A stretch of 64,000 bases of DNA from Candidatus Nitrosotenuis uzonensis (GCF_000723185.1 NZ_CBTY010000006.1:248001-312000), one strand, 5' to 3'; positions 26,140 to 35,476 are shown, counted from the stretch's first letter. Translations and numbers: made by a program. The notes: a model not told the origin generated them from the letters alone.

Positions 26140-26559
26140 ATGAGTGAGGAACAAGCACAACAACTTCTATACCAGATGCAAGTCTTGGAATCTTTTGCGG
26201 CAAATCTTGAACAAAAAGAACATGCAATAGTTACGTTTCTTCGAGAAGCAATGGCATCCATACAGTCGATTAAAGCAATTCAGAATCAGGAATCTGAATC
26301 TCTTGTGCCCGTTGGGCTCGGCACGTATGTCAAGGCCACGATTTTTGGAAATTCCAAAGTAATACAAGACATCGGAGCTGGAATTGCAGTTGAAAAAGAC
26401 CCAGAGTCTGCGATAAACTATCTGGAAACTAGAATAAAGGAACTGCAAGTGGCACTCAATGATACATCTACTCAAAAACACGAAACGATGATGAGAATCG
26501 AACAACTAAAAGAAGAAATGAATAATTTCATTCAATCTGCAAATCCGTCACAACAATAG
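26140..26559 (+). CDS. pfdA: Prefoldin subunit alpha
   Basis: A 139-residue alpha subunit of the hexameric chaperone prefoldin. N- and C-terminal coiled-coil helices flank a central beta-hairpin segment (LVPVGLGTYVKATIFGNSKVIQDIGAGI), the family's conserved part. The beta subunit is at 57150. It starts leaderless at 26140 and precedes ftsY by 9 nt, a common archaeal pairing. Confidence 0.93.
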   Translation: MSEEQAQQLLYQMQVLESFAANLEQKEHAIVTFLREAMASIQSIKAIQNQESESLVPVGLGTYVKATIFGNSKVIQDIGAGIAVEKDPESAINYLETRIKELQVALNDTSTQKHETMMRIEQLKEEMNNFIQSANPSQQ

Positions 26560-26568
26560 GCGAGATTA

Positions 26569-27891
26569 ATGTTTGACAAATTACGTTCTGCATTCTCATC
26601 TGCTGTTAAGAGCTTCGGAGAAAAGGAACTAAAAGCAAGTGATATTGATGACATCCTATTTCAGCTTGAGATTGCGTTAATGGAATCTGATGTCGCTACG
26701 GAAGTTATTGAATCGATCAAATCTGATTTGAAAAAACAACTGGTGGGAACATCCGTTGACAAAAAAGAGATCGAAGGGTTTGTAAAAAATAGCCTTGTCA
26801 AGATAATATCTGATCTTTTCGACGCAGCAGGAACTATTGATATAATTGAAAAGATTCAATCTAAAAAAAATGCTGGAGAACCATGCGTTATCTTGTTTGT
26901 CGGAATTAACGGAACTGGAAAGACTACCACTCTTGCCAAGATTGCGTATCTTTTAAAAGAAAATAAATTTTCAATAGTGATTGCAGCAGCAGATACTTTC
27001 AGGGCCGGTGCAATAGAACAGATTACAGAGCATGCAAACAGATTGAATCTTAAAGTGATTGCTCAAAACTATGGTGCGGATCCTGCAGCAGTAGCAAGAG
27101 ATGCAGTATTACATGCAAAATCACATAAAATTGATTGTGTTCTGATTGACACGGCGGGAAGGATGCAGACTAGTAGAAACCTGATGGACCAAATTGAGAA
27201 GATCACTAAAGTTGTAAAGCCTGATTTGAAGATCTTTGTAGGTGATTCACTTGCTGGAAACGATACTGTAAACCAAGCAAGAGAGTTCTATCAACATACA
27301 GAATTTGATGGTGCTATACTGACAAAAAGTGACGCGGATGCAAGGGGAGGAGCAGCTTTATCCGTTGTAAAGATAACATCAAAACCTGTTATTTATGTGG
27401 GCATGGGTCAAGAATATGCTGACATAAGACCATTTGATAAGAAACTGTTTCTTGAAACAGTATTTGGAGAAGGTTTGAGTATGGTACAACCAGAACCAAA
27501 ACCAGAACCAAAACCAGAACCAAAACCAGAACCAAAACCAGAACCAAAACCAGAACCAAAACCAGAACCAAAACCAGAACCAAAACCAGAACCAAAACCA
27601 GAACCAAAACCAGAACCAAAACCAGAACCAAACAAAATCACTGATCCGTTCGAAGGCATCAAAGACGATGACATATCGAAATTTGCAGACCTGTATGATG
27701 TAGCTCCACCAGAAAACGATGAACAAGCATTCCTAATGGCTAGTAGAATACGAAAATGGATATCTGATGGACGTCCAAAACCTGAAGAGCAGAAGAAAAA
27801 AGAACATGATGAGACTGAACAGGAGAAAGTTAAAGAAGACAGGAAAGAAAAACCAAAGAAGAAAGGATTTTTCGGATGGATGAAAAAATGA
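26569..27891 (+). CDS. ftsY: Signal recognition particle receptor FtsY with (PEPK)n C-terminal tail
   Basis: A 440-residue SRP-receptor GTPase. The N domain (residues 1 to ~90) begins almost at once, without the usual acidic N-terminal domain. The G domain has G1 GINGTGKTTT (near 113), the DTFRAGA insertion-box motif, DTAGRMQ and the nucleotide-base motif TKSD, and ends near VFGEG at about 304. After it come twelve PEPK/PEPN units (residues 308-355), a predicted small domain with DPFEGIKDDD, a charged linker rich in K/E and the tail KKKGFFGWMKK. That basic-aromatic end resembles a membrane-binding amphipathic segment. The 4-nt overlap with argF suggests co-translation. Confidence 0.93.
   Translation: MFDKLRSAFSSAVKSFGEKELKASDIDDILFQLEIALMESDVATEVIESIKSDLKKQLVGTSVDKKEIEGFVKNSLVKIISDLFDAAGTIDIIEKIQSKKNAGEPCVILFVGINGTGKTTTLAKIAYLLKENKFSIVIAAADTFRAGAIEQITEHANRLNLKVIAQNYGADPAAVARDAVLHAKSHKIDCVLIDTAGRMQTSRNLMDQIEKITKVVKPDLKIFVGDSLAGNDTVNQAREFYQHTEFDGAILTKSDADARGGAALSVVKITSKPVIYVGMGQEYADIRPFDKKLFLETVFGEGLSMVQPEPKPEPKPEPKPEPKPEPKPEPKPEPKPEPKPEPKPEPKPEPKPEPNKITDPFEGIKDDDISKFADLYDVAPPENDEQAFLMASRIRKWISDGRPKPEEQKKKEHDETEQEKVKEDRKEKPKKKGFFGWMKK
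27490..27630 (+). repeat. 12-bp minisatellite in ftsY
   Basis: Eleven perfect copies of CCAGAACCAAAA and a partial twelfth, without a single mismatch, encode PEPK repeats. A 12-bp period preserves the frame when copies are gained or lost. Confidence 0.97.
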
Positions 27892-28793
27892 TCAAAACCA
27901 AAGATCTCTTAACACTTGGTGAACTTGACAGAAAACAAATCGTACAGATATTAGAACTTGCAATAAAGATGAAAAAGGATCTAAAAAAAGGCATAACAAA
28001 ACCAGTTCTAAAAAATAAAACACTGGCCATGATATTCCAGAAACCCTCCACACGAACCAGAGTCAGCTTTGAGACTGGAATGTTCCAGCTTGGAGGTCAC
28101 GCAATACATATGTCTGCACAAGATCTACAACTGTCGCGTGGTGAAACTATAGATGACACCGCTAAAACACTTTCAAGATATGTTGACATAATAATGGCAC
28201 GAGTCTATGATCACTCTACAATAGTCTCGCTTGCCGAGTCTGCAAGCGTTCCAGTAATTAATGGCCTATCAAATTCTTTTCACCCGTGCCAGATCCTAGC
28301 AGATCTGATGACAATTAAGGAAAAGAAAAGACGCTTTAATGGACTCAAACTTGCATGGATTGGAGATGGGAATAACGTCTGTAATTCTATGATATATGGC
28401 TGCTCGCGTGTGGGCATCTCGATTTCAATCGCAACACCAAAAGGATTTGAGCCGAATTTACAAGTGGTAAAAGAATGCCGTAACCTCACTGAAATTAATT
28501 TGTTCCAGGATCCAAATATGGCAGTAAAAGACGCTGACATCATAGTTACAGATACATTTGTTTCAATACATGACAAACCTGGTCGACTTGAAAAATTCTA
28601 CCCGAAATACCAAGTAAACTCGTCACTTATGGAGCGAGCCAAAAAAGACGCCATTTTCATGCATTGCCTACCTGCAAAAAGGGGTCAAGAAGTAACCTCA
28701 TCCGTAATTGACGGATCGCAATCTGTTGTATGGGATGAAGCTGAGAATCGCCTTCATACTCAAAAAGCGCTGCTTGCACTGCTTACTTTCTAA
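27888..28793 (+). CDS. argF: Ornithine carbamoyltransferase
   Basis: A 301-residue OTCase making citrulline from ornithine and carbamoyl phosphate in arginine synthesis. The carbamoyl-phosphate loop STRTRVSFE is near residue 52, the ornithine-side HCLPAKRG motif near 261, and a FHPCQILADL segment lies between. The ATG at 27888 overlaps the ftsY stop (ATGA); an ATG four codons upstream is possible. Metabolically it is unrelated to its neighbours. Confidence 0.94.
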   Translation: MIKTKDLLTLGELDRKQIVQILELAIKMKKDLKKGITKPVLKNKTLAMIFQKPSTRTRVSFETGMFQLGGHAIHMSAQDLQLSRGETIDDTAKTLSRYVDIIMARVYDHSTIVSLAESASVPVINGLSNSFHPCQILADLMTIKEKKRRFNGLKLAWIGDGNNVCNSMIYGCSRVGISISIATPKGFEPNLQVVKECRNLTEINLFQDPNMAVKDADIIVTDTFVSIHDKPGRLEKFYPKYQVNSSLMERAKKDAIFMHCLPAKRGQEVTSSVIDGSQSVVWDEAENRLHTQKALLALLTF

Positions 28794-28832
28794 CGTTTAT
28801 AAGAGCTGTTTCGAGATTTGTCCAATATCGCA

Positions 28833-29315
28833 ATGGCATATTCGACGATACTCCGACGTTTACGTGAGGAAAAAACTAACTATAAGAAGCGTAAGCTAAT
28901 GCTAATGAGCAGGCGTGATTTTGTAACCGTACAAATCTCAAACGAAAACACCTTGGTACAAATCCACAAGCCTGAATTTACTGGCGATAAAGTAATTGCA
29001 TCTGCACACTCCAGATTCCTTATATCAAAAGGCTGGAAAGGTTCAAGAAAGAACGTACCTGCAGCATATCTGACAGGCTATTATGCCGGAAAAAAGGCAC
29101 TCTCAAAAGGGGCCAAAGACGTGATCTTGTATAGTGGCACAAGAAAATACACACAGAGAATGGCAGCTGCATTAAGGGGTATCATAGATGCCGGCCTTGA
29201 GGTACCTGCAGACAAGGAAGCACTTCCAAATGATGCCAGAATTAATGGCGAGCATCTTAAAGTCAAAAACGATATTGCAAAAATAAAATCATCCATAGAT
29301 GGTGAGGTCAAGTAA
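28833..29315 (+). CDS. rpl18: Large ribosomal subunit protein uL18
   Basis: A 160-residue archaeal L18 that binds 5S rRNA. It starts MAYSTILRRLREEKTNYKKRK, and has the conserved SRFLISKGWKGSRKNVPAAY and GLEVPADKEALPND parts. The ATG at 28833 is preferred over the TTG at 28818. It begins a run rpl18-rps5-rpl30-rpl15-secY, the end of the spc operon. Confidence 0.95.
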   Translation: MAYSTILRRLREEKTNYKKRKLMLMSRRDFVTVQISNENTLVQIHKPEFTGDKVIASAHSRFLISKGWKGSRKNVPAAYLTGYYAGKKALSKGAKDVILYSGTRKYTQRMAAALRGIIDAGLEVPADKEALPNDARINGEHLKVKNDIAKIKSSIDGEVK

Positions 29316-29317
29316 GT

Positions 29318-29968
29318 ATGAGCCAAACATCACAGCAAAGACCACCACGAGAAAAACGTGCACCGCGAAGGGAAGAAGAACAGCCATGGGTTCCAAGAAC
29401 AGAACTCGGCAAAAAAGTCGCAGCTGGAGTTATCACGTCAATGGACGAAATTTACGCTAATGGACTTAGAATTCAAGAAGCAGGGATCATCAAAAAACTT
29501 TTGCCAGATCTTAGAACAGAAGTAATTGATGTTGGAATGGTCCAGACCATGACACCAAACGGGCAGCGCACCAAATTCAAGGCAATGGTAGCTGCAGGAA
29601 ATGAAAATGGCTACCTTGGAATCGGTCAAGGCAAATCAAAACAAATGAGAGTCGCAATCGAAAAAGCAACTACAAACGCATATCTTAACGTAAGTCCAGT
29701 AAAGCTGGGTTGTGGCAGCTGGGAATGCAGATGCGACCAATCCCACTCTGTGCCGTTCAAGGTGAGAGGAAAAGGAGGAAGCGTGGTCGTTGAAATCGTT
29801 CCTGCCCCAAGAGGCCTAGGACTTGTTGCAGGAGGAAAAATAAGAAATCTTCTCAAACTTGCAGGACTTAAGGATGCTTGGACAACGGCAAAAGGCTCAA
29901 CTGCTACAATGAATTCAACATCAAAGGCTGTCTTAGAGTGCCTCAGACAGACATTCAGCCAAGGTTGA
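29318..29968 (+). CDS. rps5: Small ribosomal subunit protein uS5
   Basis: A 216-residue S5 with a basic N-terminal extension. The double-stranded-RNA-binding part carries KFKAMVAAGNENGYLGIGQG and the C-terminal domain has VEIVPAPRGLGLVAG. A CGSWECRCD cluster, usual in archaeal S5, is present. The start is 2 nt after the rpl18 stop. Confidence 0.96.
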   Translation: MSQTSQQRPPREKRAPRREEEQPWVPRTELGKKVAAGVITSMDEIYANGLRIQEAGIIKKLLPDLRTEVIDVGMVQTMTPNGQRTKFKAMVAAGNENGYLGIGQGKSKQMRVAIEKATTNAYLNVSPVKLGCGSWECRCDQSHSVPFKVRGKGGSVVVEIVPAPRGLGLVAGGKIRNLLKLAGLKDAWTTAKGSTATMNSTSKAVLECLRQTFSQG

Positions 29969-29973
29969 TTGAA

Positions 29974-30441
29974 ATGGCAAAAGCATACCTTGTAGTCAGA
30001 ATGCACGGGCAAATCAATGTCCCTCATTGGGCTACCAACACTTTGGAACTACTCAAATTAGACAAAAAATTCAGAGCTACAATAGTTCCTGCCAAAGATA
30101 ACACACTTGGCATGCTTAATAGAATAAAGCATTATGTTTCATGGCAGGAAGCTGATCTGAATATTACAAAAGAATTGTTTAACAAAAAAGCAAGAAAATC
30201 AGGATATAAAAAAATAACAGACGATGATCTAGTGCAGCTAGGCTTCAAATCAATTGACGAACTTGCTTCTTCAATAACTGAAGGAAAAACATCTATGAAT
30301 AGGATTAAACCGATCAAACCTTGGTTTGCCCTCTCTCCACCAAAAAAAGGATTCAAACGAAGTACAAGAAAGACTTACGGGGAAGGCGGAATCTTGGGAC
30401 AAAATAAAGAACTTGCAGAGCTTGTAAGGAGCATGATCTAG
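29974..30441 (+). CDS. rpl30: Large ribosomal subunit protein uL30
   Basis: A 155-residue archaeal L30 with MAKAYLVVRMHGQINVP at the start and a C-terminal KGFKRSTRKTYGEGG. The ATG at 29974 lies 5 nt after rps5 stops; the extended open frame upstream overlaps rps5 in another phase and is not coding. Confidence 0.95.
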   Translation: MAKAYLVVRMHGQINVPHWATNTLELLKLDKKFRATIVPAKDNTLGMLNRIKHYVSWQEADLNITKELFNKKARKSGYKKITDDDLVQLGFKSIDELASSITEGKTSMNRIKPIKPWFALSPPKKGFKRSTRKTYGEGGILGQNKELAELVRSMI

Positions 30442-30864
30442 ATGGCAACAAGACTGCGAAAAACAAGAAAATTCAGAGGGTCCAGAACGCATGGCTGGGG
30501 TCAGATAGGACAGCACAGAGCAAGCGGCCACAAAGGGGGTCTTGGAAAAGCAGGACTGCACAAGCACCTTTTCAGCACATTACTGAAGGACAACCCTGAT
30601 CACTTCGGTCATGATTCCACTCATCCACCTCACCCGATTGTTACAAAGAAATGGGCAAGTCTTAGGGACCTAGATGACATCTTTGCCAAACACGGCAAAC
30701 AAGAAGGCAGCAAAAAGGTATTAGATCTTGACGGCTTAGGATATGACAAACTTCTAGGAGGAGGACAAGTACAAGGTGCCTACTCCATCAAAGTCCAGCG
30801 ATACACCGCTTCTGCAGAAGAAAAGATCAAAAAGGCAGGGGGAGAGGTGTTAGCTGTTGAGTGA
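30442..30864 (+). CDS. rpl15: Large ribosomal subunit protein uL15
   Basis: A 140-residue L15 with the N-terminal basic arm TRKFRGSRTHGWGQIGQHR and glycine-rich HKGGLGKAGLHKH that thread into 23S rRNA. It begins directly after the rpl30 stop and overlaps the secY start by 8 nt. Confidence 0.95.
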   Translation: MATRLRKTRKFRGSRTHGWGQIGQHRASGHKGGLGKAGLHKHLFSTLLKDNPDHFGHDSTHPPHPIVTKKWASLRDLDDIFAKHGKQEGSKKVLDLDGLGYDKLLGGGQVQGAYSIKVQRYTASAEEKIKKAGGEVLAVE

Positions 30865-32287
30865 GGGCACAGCGACAGGCTTTGTCAAAAAAGTCGTTGA
30901 AAAAGTAGAACCATATCTAGTACAAGTACCAAAACCGAAAAAGAAACTATCTTTGCAGACAAGACTGCTTTGGTGCGGACTTGCATTACTTATCTATCAG
31001 GTAATGGGCCAGACACCACTTTTCGGTGCAACCGCTCCTGAATTTGACTTTCTGGCCTTTGCAAGGGTGATTTTTGCATCCCAGCAGGGAACCCTAATAG
31101 AGCTTGGAATAGGACCAATAGTTACGGCTGGATTACTCATGCAACTCTTGAAGGGTTCTGAGATTCTCAAATTCGACTTTACAAAGCCTGACGAAAGAGG
31201 AGTCTTCCAGACTGCAACAAAACTTGTAACTTACATAGTGATTATAGTAGAATCAATAGTGTATGCTACCGCAGTATATGGACCAGGAGTAACAAACCCG
31301 ACCGTACTGTACGTGATAATTGGACAGCTGATCTCGGCGTCCATCATAATCATGTTCCTTGATGAGCTGATTCAGAAAGGATGGGGGCTTGGAAGTGGAA
31401 TCAGTCTTTTCATCATGGCAGGAGTTGCCCAGCAGATTCTCTGGAGCATATTCAGTCCGCTAATCGCAGGAGATGGCACGCCGATAGGTGTGGTGCCATT
31501 TGTAGCACACTCATTCATGCAGGGTGACATATCTGAGATATTCTTTAGGGCAAACCAGCTGCCTAGCATATTTGGTTTATGCATTACTGCGGGAATTCTG
31601 CTTATTCTAGTGTATACTCAATCAATCAAAGTCGAAATACCTATTGTATCTACAAAGTATAGGGGATTTGCCGCCACGTATCCAATCAAGCTAATGTACG
31701 TCTCAAACATCCCAGTAATTCTGGCGTCTGCACTTACTGCAAACGCAGTGTTCATAGGCCAGATGATGTGGGCCAACTTTAATCCGCGCAACGATAACAT
31801 TTTGTTTAACATAATAGGCCAGTTTGATCTTACAAGTCCGTCAACGCCGATAGGCGGCATAATCTACTACATCACGCCTCCAAGAGGACTGGATCTAGCC
31901 GTACTTGATCCTACAAGGGCAGTAGTATACGTTCTTTTTATGATCGGAATAGTTGTTGTATTTGGAAGGTTATGGGTAGAGCTTGGCGGTCTGTCTCCAA
32001 AGAGCGCAGCAAAGAACCTGCTTGATGCAGATGTGCAAATTCCAGGATTTAGAAAGTCGAACCAGCCGGTCGAAGCATTACTCAACAAGTACATTCCATC
32101 AGTTACGATAATTGGATCTATGATACTAGGCGCATTGGCCGGTGTCTCAGACGTGCTTGGCGTATTCGGAAGTGGAATTGGAATATTGCTCATGGTCGAT
32201 ATTCTGATAAATTATTACCAACAACTGATTCGAGAACAGGTCGAAGTTGTCATGCCCCGCCTTGGTGCGTTACTTGGTAGAAAGTAA
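30857..32287 (+). CDS. secY: Preprotein translocase subunit SecY
   Basis: A 476-residue, ten-helix Sec61-alpha/SecY channel. The plug region and first helices follow KKLSLQTRLLWCGLALLIYQ; GLLMQLLKGSEIL and the large cytoplasmic loop with STKYRGFAATYPIKLMYVSNIP, read in parts, are typical. The start is TTG at 30857 within the rpl15 end. Partner SecE is at 19010-19174. Confidence 0.96.
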   Translation: MSEGTATGFVKKVVEKVEPYLVQVPKPKKKLSLQTRLLWCGLALLIYQVMGQTPLFGATAPEFDFLAFARVIFASQQGTLIELGIGPIVTAGLLMQLLKGSEILKFDFTKPDERGVFQTATKLVTYIVIIVESIVYATAVYGPGVTNPTVLYVIIGQLISASIIIMFLDELIQKGWGLGSGISLFIMAGVAQQILWSIFSPLIAGDGTPIGVVPFVAHSFMQGDISEIFFRANQLPSIFGLCITAGILLILVYTQSIKVEIPIVSTKYRGFAATYPIKLMYVSNIPVILASALTANAVFIGQMMWANFNPRNDNILFNIIGQFDLTSPSTPIGGIIYYITPPRGLDLAVLDPTRAVVYVLFMIGIVVVFGRLWVELGGLSPKSAAKNLLDADVQIPGFRKSNQPVEALLNKYIPSVTIIGSMILGALAGVSDVLGVFGSGIGILLMVDILINYYQQLIREQVEVVMPRLGALLGRK

Positions 32288-32852
32288 AAAAGTCGTCATA
32301 GTTGGGATTGCCGGCGTAGGCAAGACTACGCTGGTGGCAAAGATAGTAGAGATACTCAACTCCAAGAAAAAAAGCGTGAGTGTTCACAGCTTCGGTACAA
32401 TAATGTTCGAAGAGGCAAAAAGAATGGGCATCAAAGATCGTGACGAACTAAGAAAACTTCCAGTGGAAAAACAAAAGGAACTACAAATGATGGCAGCAAA
32501 AACAATATCTGGATTTAACGATAACGTTGTAATCATCGACACGCATGCATTCATATCTACAAAAGAAGGATTCTACCCCGGTCTTCCATATCACGTGCTC
32601 GGGGAACTGAAGCCTGAAAATCTAATAACCGTGTCTGCAAGGCCCGAAGAGATCTACAATAGAAGGATGAAGGACTCGACAAGACACCGGGACATTATAT
32701 CTATTGAGAATATAAAAAAAGAACTTGCTGTTCAGGACGCCATGCTGTCTAGCTGCGCTGTACTGACAGGCTCTCCAATGAAATCAGTACTGAACTCAGA
32801 GGGAAAGGTTGAAGAAGCAGCTAATGAGGTAATAAACGCAATAGGTCTTTGA
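32274..32852 (+). CDS. adkA: Adenylate kinase, archaeal type
   Basis: A 192-residue archaeal adenylate kinase. The P-loop is VVIVGIAGVGKTTL at the N-terminus, and the substrate region has FISTKEGFYPGLP, as in the trimeric archaeal enzymes. The start is taken as TTG at 32274, overlapping secY by 14 nt; longer frames add non-homologous residues. The order secY-adk-DUF106-cmk-cbf5 is conserved across archaea. Confidence 0.92.
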   Translation: MVESKKVVIVGIAGVGKTTLVAKIVEILNSKKKSVSVHSFGTIMFEEAKRMGIKDRDELRKLPVEKQKELQMMAAKTISGFNDNVVIIDTHAFISTKEGFYPGLPYHVLGELKPENLITVSARPEEIYNRRMKDSTRHRDIISIENIKKELAVQDAMLSSCAVLTGSPMKSVLNSEGKVEEAANEVINAIGL

Positions 32853-32853
32853 A

Positions 32854-33471
32854 ATGGAACCGGTAATAATATTGCATTTTTTGGAATCACTCTTGTTGCA
32901 GGGTGATTTTTTTGGGATACATAAAGGTCCGCTGGGAAGCGCAGACCCGATAGTAAAAGGTATGGTACCTTCCATGTTTGGAATAGTTGGATTTGCAGTG
33001 TTGTTGAACCTGTTTAATGCAGTGGTCAGACGCAAGCTGGTAGACCAAGAGAAACTCAAAAGAATAATGAAGGAAACCCGAGCTTGGCAGAAGGAGCGTA
33101 TGGCTGCGTTTAGGGCAAAGGACATGGAAAAACAGGCAGAGCTTAACAAAAAATCCGCCTATATGACAAAACTCAATCAGGAAATGATGCAGATGAACAT
33201 GAGGCCTATGATGATTACCTTCGTTCCACTGATTTTGATCTTCTATTTTGTACTACCACCGTTATTCTCGTACACAGTTGCAGTATCTCCAATCCCACTC
33301 AATGTAATCCCTGGAAACTACTTTGAGCTTACATGCACTGCCGAAAAAGTTGACGGACAGATATGCCAACATGTAAACGAGGTCTATTTTTGGGCTTGGT
33401 ACTTTTTGTCCTCGATTGCGCTTAGCGGCATCATTATGAAGCTGACCAAGACATCGATGGATCTAACCTGA
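32854..33471 (+). CDS. DUF106 membrane protein, YidC/Oxa1/EMC3-like insertase
   Basis: A 205-residue membrane protein. A first membrane helix (GMVPSMFGIVGFAVLLNL) is followed by a long charged cytoplasmic coiled coil (about residues 62-110, rich in K/E/M), then a second helix (MMITFVPLILIFYFVLPPLF), an extracellular loop with two cysteines and a third helix. This is the layout of the DUF106 relatives of YidC/Oxa1 and eukaryotic EMC3, which insert membrane proteins. Its place beside secY supports this role. Confidence 0.9.
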   Translation: MEPVIILHFLESLLLQGDFFGIHKGPLGSADPIVKGMVPSMFGIVGFAVLLNLFNAVVRRKLVDQEKLKRIMKETRAWQKERMAAFRAKDMEKQAELNKKSAYMTKLNQEMMQMNMRPMMITFVPLILIFYFVLPPLFSYTVAVSPIPLNVIPGNYFELTCTAEKVDGQICQHVNEVYFWAWYFLSSIALSGIIMKLTKTSMDLT

Positions 33472-33472
33472 A

Positions 33473-34033
33473 TTGCCAAAATCAATTATAGTTTCAGGCC
33501 CACCAGCCATCGGCAAGACTACTGTATCAAAAGGCCTTGCCAAAGAATTTGGAATGCAGAGCCTCAGTGGCGGCGACGTGCTCAAGGAACTGGCAAAGGA
33601 ACAGGGATTTAAAACGGAAAGAGACGATTGGTGGGACACAAAAGACGGGATGAAGTTTCTTGACCAGAGAAAAGACAACTATGAATTTGACAGAAAAGTC
33701 GATGAGAGGCTAAAAGAAATATTCCTAAAGGGCAACGTAGTCATTACAAGCTACACACTTCCATGGCTTGTTAAAGGTGGTATCAAGATCTGGCTTGGAG
33801 GATCAAGGAAGATAAGTGCGGAACGGATGCAGACACGTGATAACATGTCTCATTCTGAGGCATTTGAGATTGTAAAAAAAAGATATGATGAGAACAAAAT
33901 GCTCTACAAAAAACTATACGGATTTGACTTTGGAGACGACTTGTCGGTATTTGATATAGTGATAGACACGGATGGACTGGATGCAAAGACCGTGCTTAAC
34001 ATGGCAATTCAAAAGGCAAGGGCTCTGCTTTGA
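33473..34033 (+). CDS. cmk: Cytidylate kinase, archaeal type
   Basis: A 186-residue kinase phosphorylating CMP/dCMP. The P-loop is IIVSGPPAIGKTTVSKGLAK, followed by a nucleotide-binding WLGGSRKISAERMQTRD region with the conserved ALLRD-like RDNMSHSEAFE. The start is TTG at 33473, 1 nt after DUF106 stops. Its end overlaps cbf5 by 4 nt. Confidence 0.92.
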   Translation: MPKSIIVSGPPAIGKTTVSKGLAKEFGMQSLSGGDVLKELAKEQGFKTERDDWWDTKDGMKFLDQRKDNYEFDRKVDERLKEIFLKGNVVITSYTLPWLVKGGIKIWLGGSRKISAERMQTRDNMSHSEAFEIVKKRYDENKMLYKKLYGFDFGDDLSVFDIVIDTDGLDAKTVLNMAIQKARALL

Positions 34034-35031
34034 CGCTGCCGCAACTGCAAAATCTCGTGGTAATTGATCAGGATCTGATCGATGAAAACCATGGGGTGTA
34101 CTATGACAAAAGAACAGTCGAGGATCTCCTAAACTATGGTCTGATACTGCTTGACAAGCCACCAGGACCCACAAGTCATGAGACTGTGGCGTGGGCAAAA
34201 CGAATACTAAAGATTCCAAAAATCGGCCACAGTGGAACCCTTGATCCGCAGGTCTCAGGAGTGCTTCCTCTGGGACTTGGTGAGGCGACAAAGGCGCTTG
34301 GAGTACTCCTGCTTGGACCAAAAGAATACTATGGTCTTGGAAGGCTTCACTCCCTTCCCAGCAAGGAAAAACTGTATGGAGTGCTGAACCAATTCAAAGG
34401 TGAGATATTTCAAAAGCCTCCGCAACGTTCGTCAGTTTTACGACAGACAAGAACAAGACACATTTACGAGCTTGAGGTTGTTGAACAAAAAGAGAGACTC
34501 TTGCTCTTGCGGGTGTTATGCGAGGCAGGAACATACATCAGAAAACTATTCTACGATATAGGTGAGATACTAGGACCTGGTGCCACTATGATAGAGCTTA
34601 GGCGCTCACGAGTCTACCAGTTTAATGAAAGCCAAAAGCTGATCACACTGCATGAGTTGGCCGACGCATACGCAGAATGGAAGGAAAAAGGAGATGATTC
34701 CAAGCTTCGTAAGATGATTCTTCCAATAGAATATGCTTTGACTGAAATAAAGTCTGTAGTAATACGCGATTCGGCAGTGGATGCTCTATGCCATGGAGCG
34801 CAGCTTGCAATTCCAGGAATACTGCAGATATCACCAAACCTATCAAAAGGAGACCTTGTTGGAATCTATACTCAGAAGGGAGAAGTTGTTGCACTGGCAG
34901 AATCCCTAATGTCGGAGGCTGAAATCAAGGACGCAACAAAAGGTTACGCATTCGTGACAAAAAGGATAATCATGGCACCTAACACATATCCAAAAAACTG
35001 GCGAACAAAACCAAAACAGAAAGACCAATAA
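34030..35031 (+). CDS. cbf5: H/ACA RNP pseudouridine synthase Cbf5
   Basis: A 333-residue Cbf5/TruB-family enzyme that isomerises uridine in rRNA (with guide RNAs) and tRNA. The catalytic Asp lies in GHSGTLDPQVSGVLP (near residue 75). A C-terminal PUA domain begins around residue 235 (SVVIRDSAVDALCHGAQLAIPG). The start TTG overlaps the cmk stop. Confidence 0.94.
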   Translation: MTLPQLQNLVVIDQDLIDENHGVYYDKRTVEDLLNYGLILLDKPPGPTSHETVAWAKRILKIPKIGHSGTLDPQVSGVLPLGLGEATKALGVLLLGPKEYYGLGRLHSLPSKEKLYGVLNQFKGEIFQKPPQRSSVLRQTRTRHIYELEVVEQKERLLLLRVLCEAGTYIRKLFYDIGEILGPGATMIELRRSRVYQFNESQKLITLHELADAYAEWKEKGDDSKLRKMILPIEYALTEIKSVVIRDSAVDALCHGAQLAIPGILQISPNLSKGDLVGIYTQKGEVVALAESLMSEAEIKDATKGYAFVTKRIIMAPNTYPKNWRTKPKQKDQ

Positions 35032-35032
35032 A

Positions 35033-35476
35033 ATGCTTCCAAAAGGACTTGTAATTGCGGTAGTTTCTGGCATGTTGGCATCCGGTGTACTAGGTGCATA
35101 TTTTATCAAAATTGCATCAGAGCAGTACGAACTGGAGTTCGTGGAGGGACCATCTGTTTCAGTAATGGTGGAAAAACCTGACTACAAACTAGGCGAGACT
35201 GTAAGAATAACCATAATCAATTCTGGAACGGAAAAGATTGAGATTGCAAAGGATCTTCCTACAATACAAATAAGAGCATTGGATGGAACTGTGTTTTACT
35301 CTGAGTATCTTAGCCCTCTGATACTGGAACAAAAACAAGAACGCTTTTTTGATTGGAATCAGCGAAAAAGTGATGGCTCTCAAGTACTTGAAGGCAGGTA
35401 CGTGGTTGATGTACTAGTATATGGTGAAGACAAACAAAAGCTCACTGATCGTCTGACAATTAACATACTCAAGTAG
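35033..35476 (+). CDS. Membrane-anchored protein with BsuPI-like beta domain
   Basis: A 147-residue protein with an N-terminal membrane or signal helix (GLVIAVVSGMLASGVLGAYFI) and one exported beta-sandwich. Phrases such as YKLGETVRITIINSGTEKIEI and FFDWNQRKSDGSQVLEGRYVV follow the pattern of the BsuPI (intracellular proteinase inhibitor) domain, which here more likely binds a surface protein. The start is 1 nt after cbf5. Confidence 0.65.
   Translation: MLPKGLVIAVVSGMLASGVLGAYFIKIASEQYELEFVEGPSVSVMVEKPDYKLGETVRITIINSGTEKIEIAKDLPTIQIRALDGTVFYSEYLSPLILEQKQERFFDWNQRKSDGSQVLEGRYVVDVLVYGEDKQKLTDRLTINILK

Noticed and set aside
25689-26261. Long form of the cupin gene (190 residues)
   Set aside because: The extra 59 residues overlap pfdA antisense, lie upstream of the TATA box and show no cupin similarity.
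27490-27630. Regular short repeats considered as a CRISPR array
   Set aside because: Units are 12 bp, contiguous, without spacers, and encode PEPK in frame.
27379-27726. Reverse-strand frames with long Phe-Trp, Val-Leu or Gly-Ser runs
   Set aside because: They are translations of the 12-bp minisatellite in three other frames.
29878-29973. Upstream extension of rpl30
   Set aside because: It is the rps5 coding region read in another frame.
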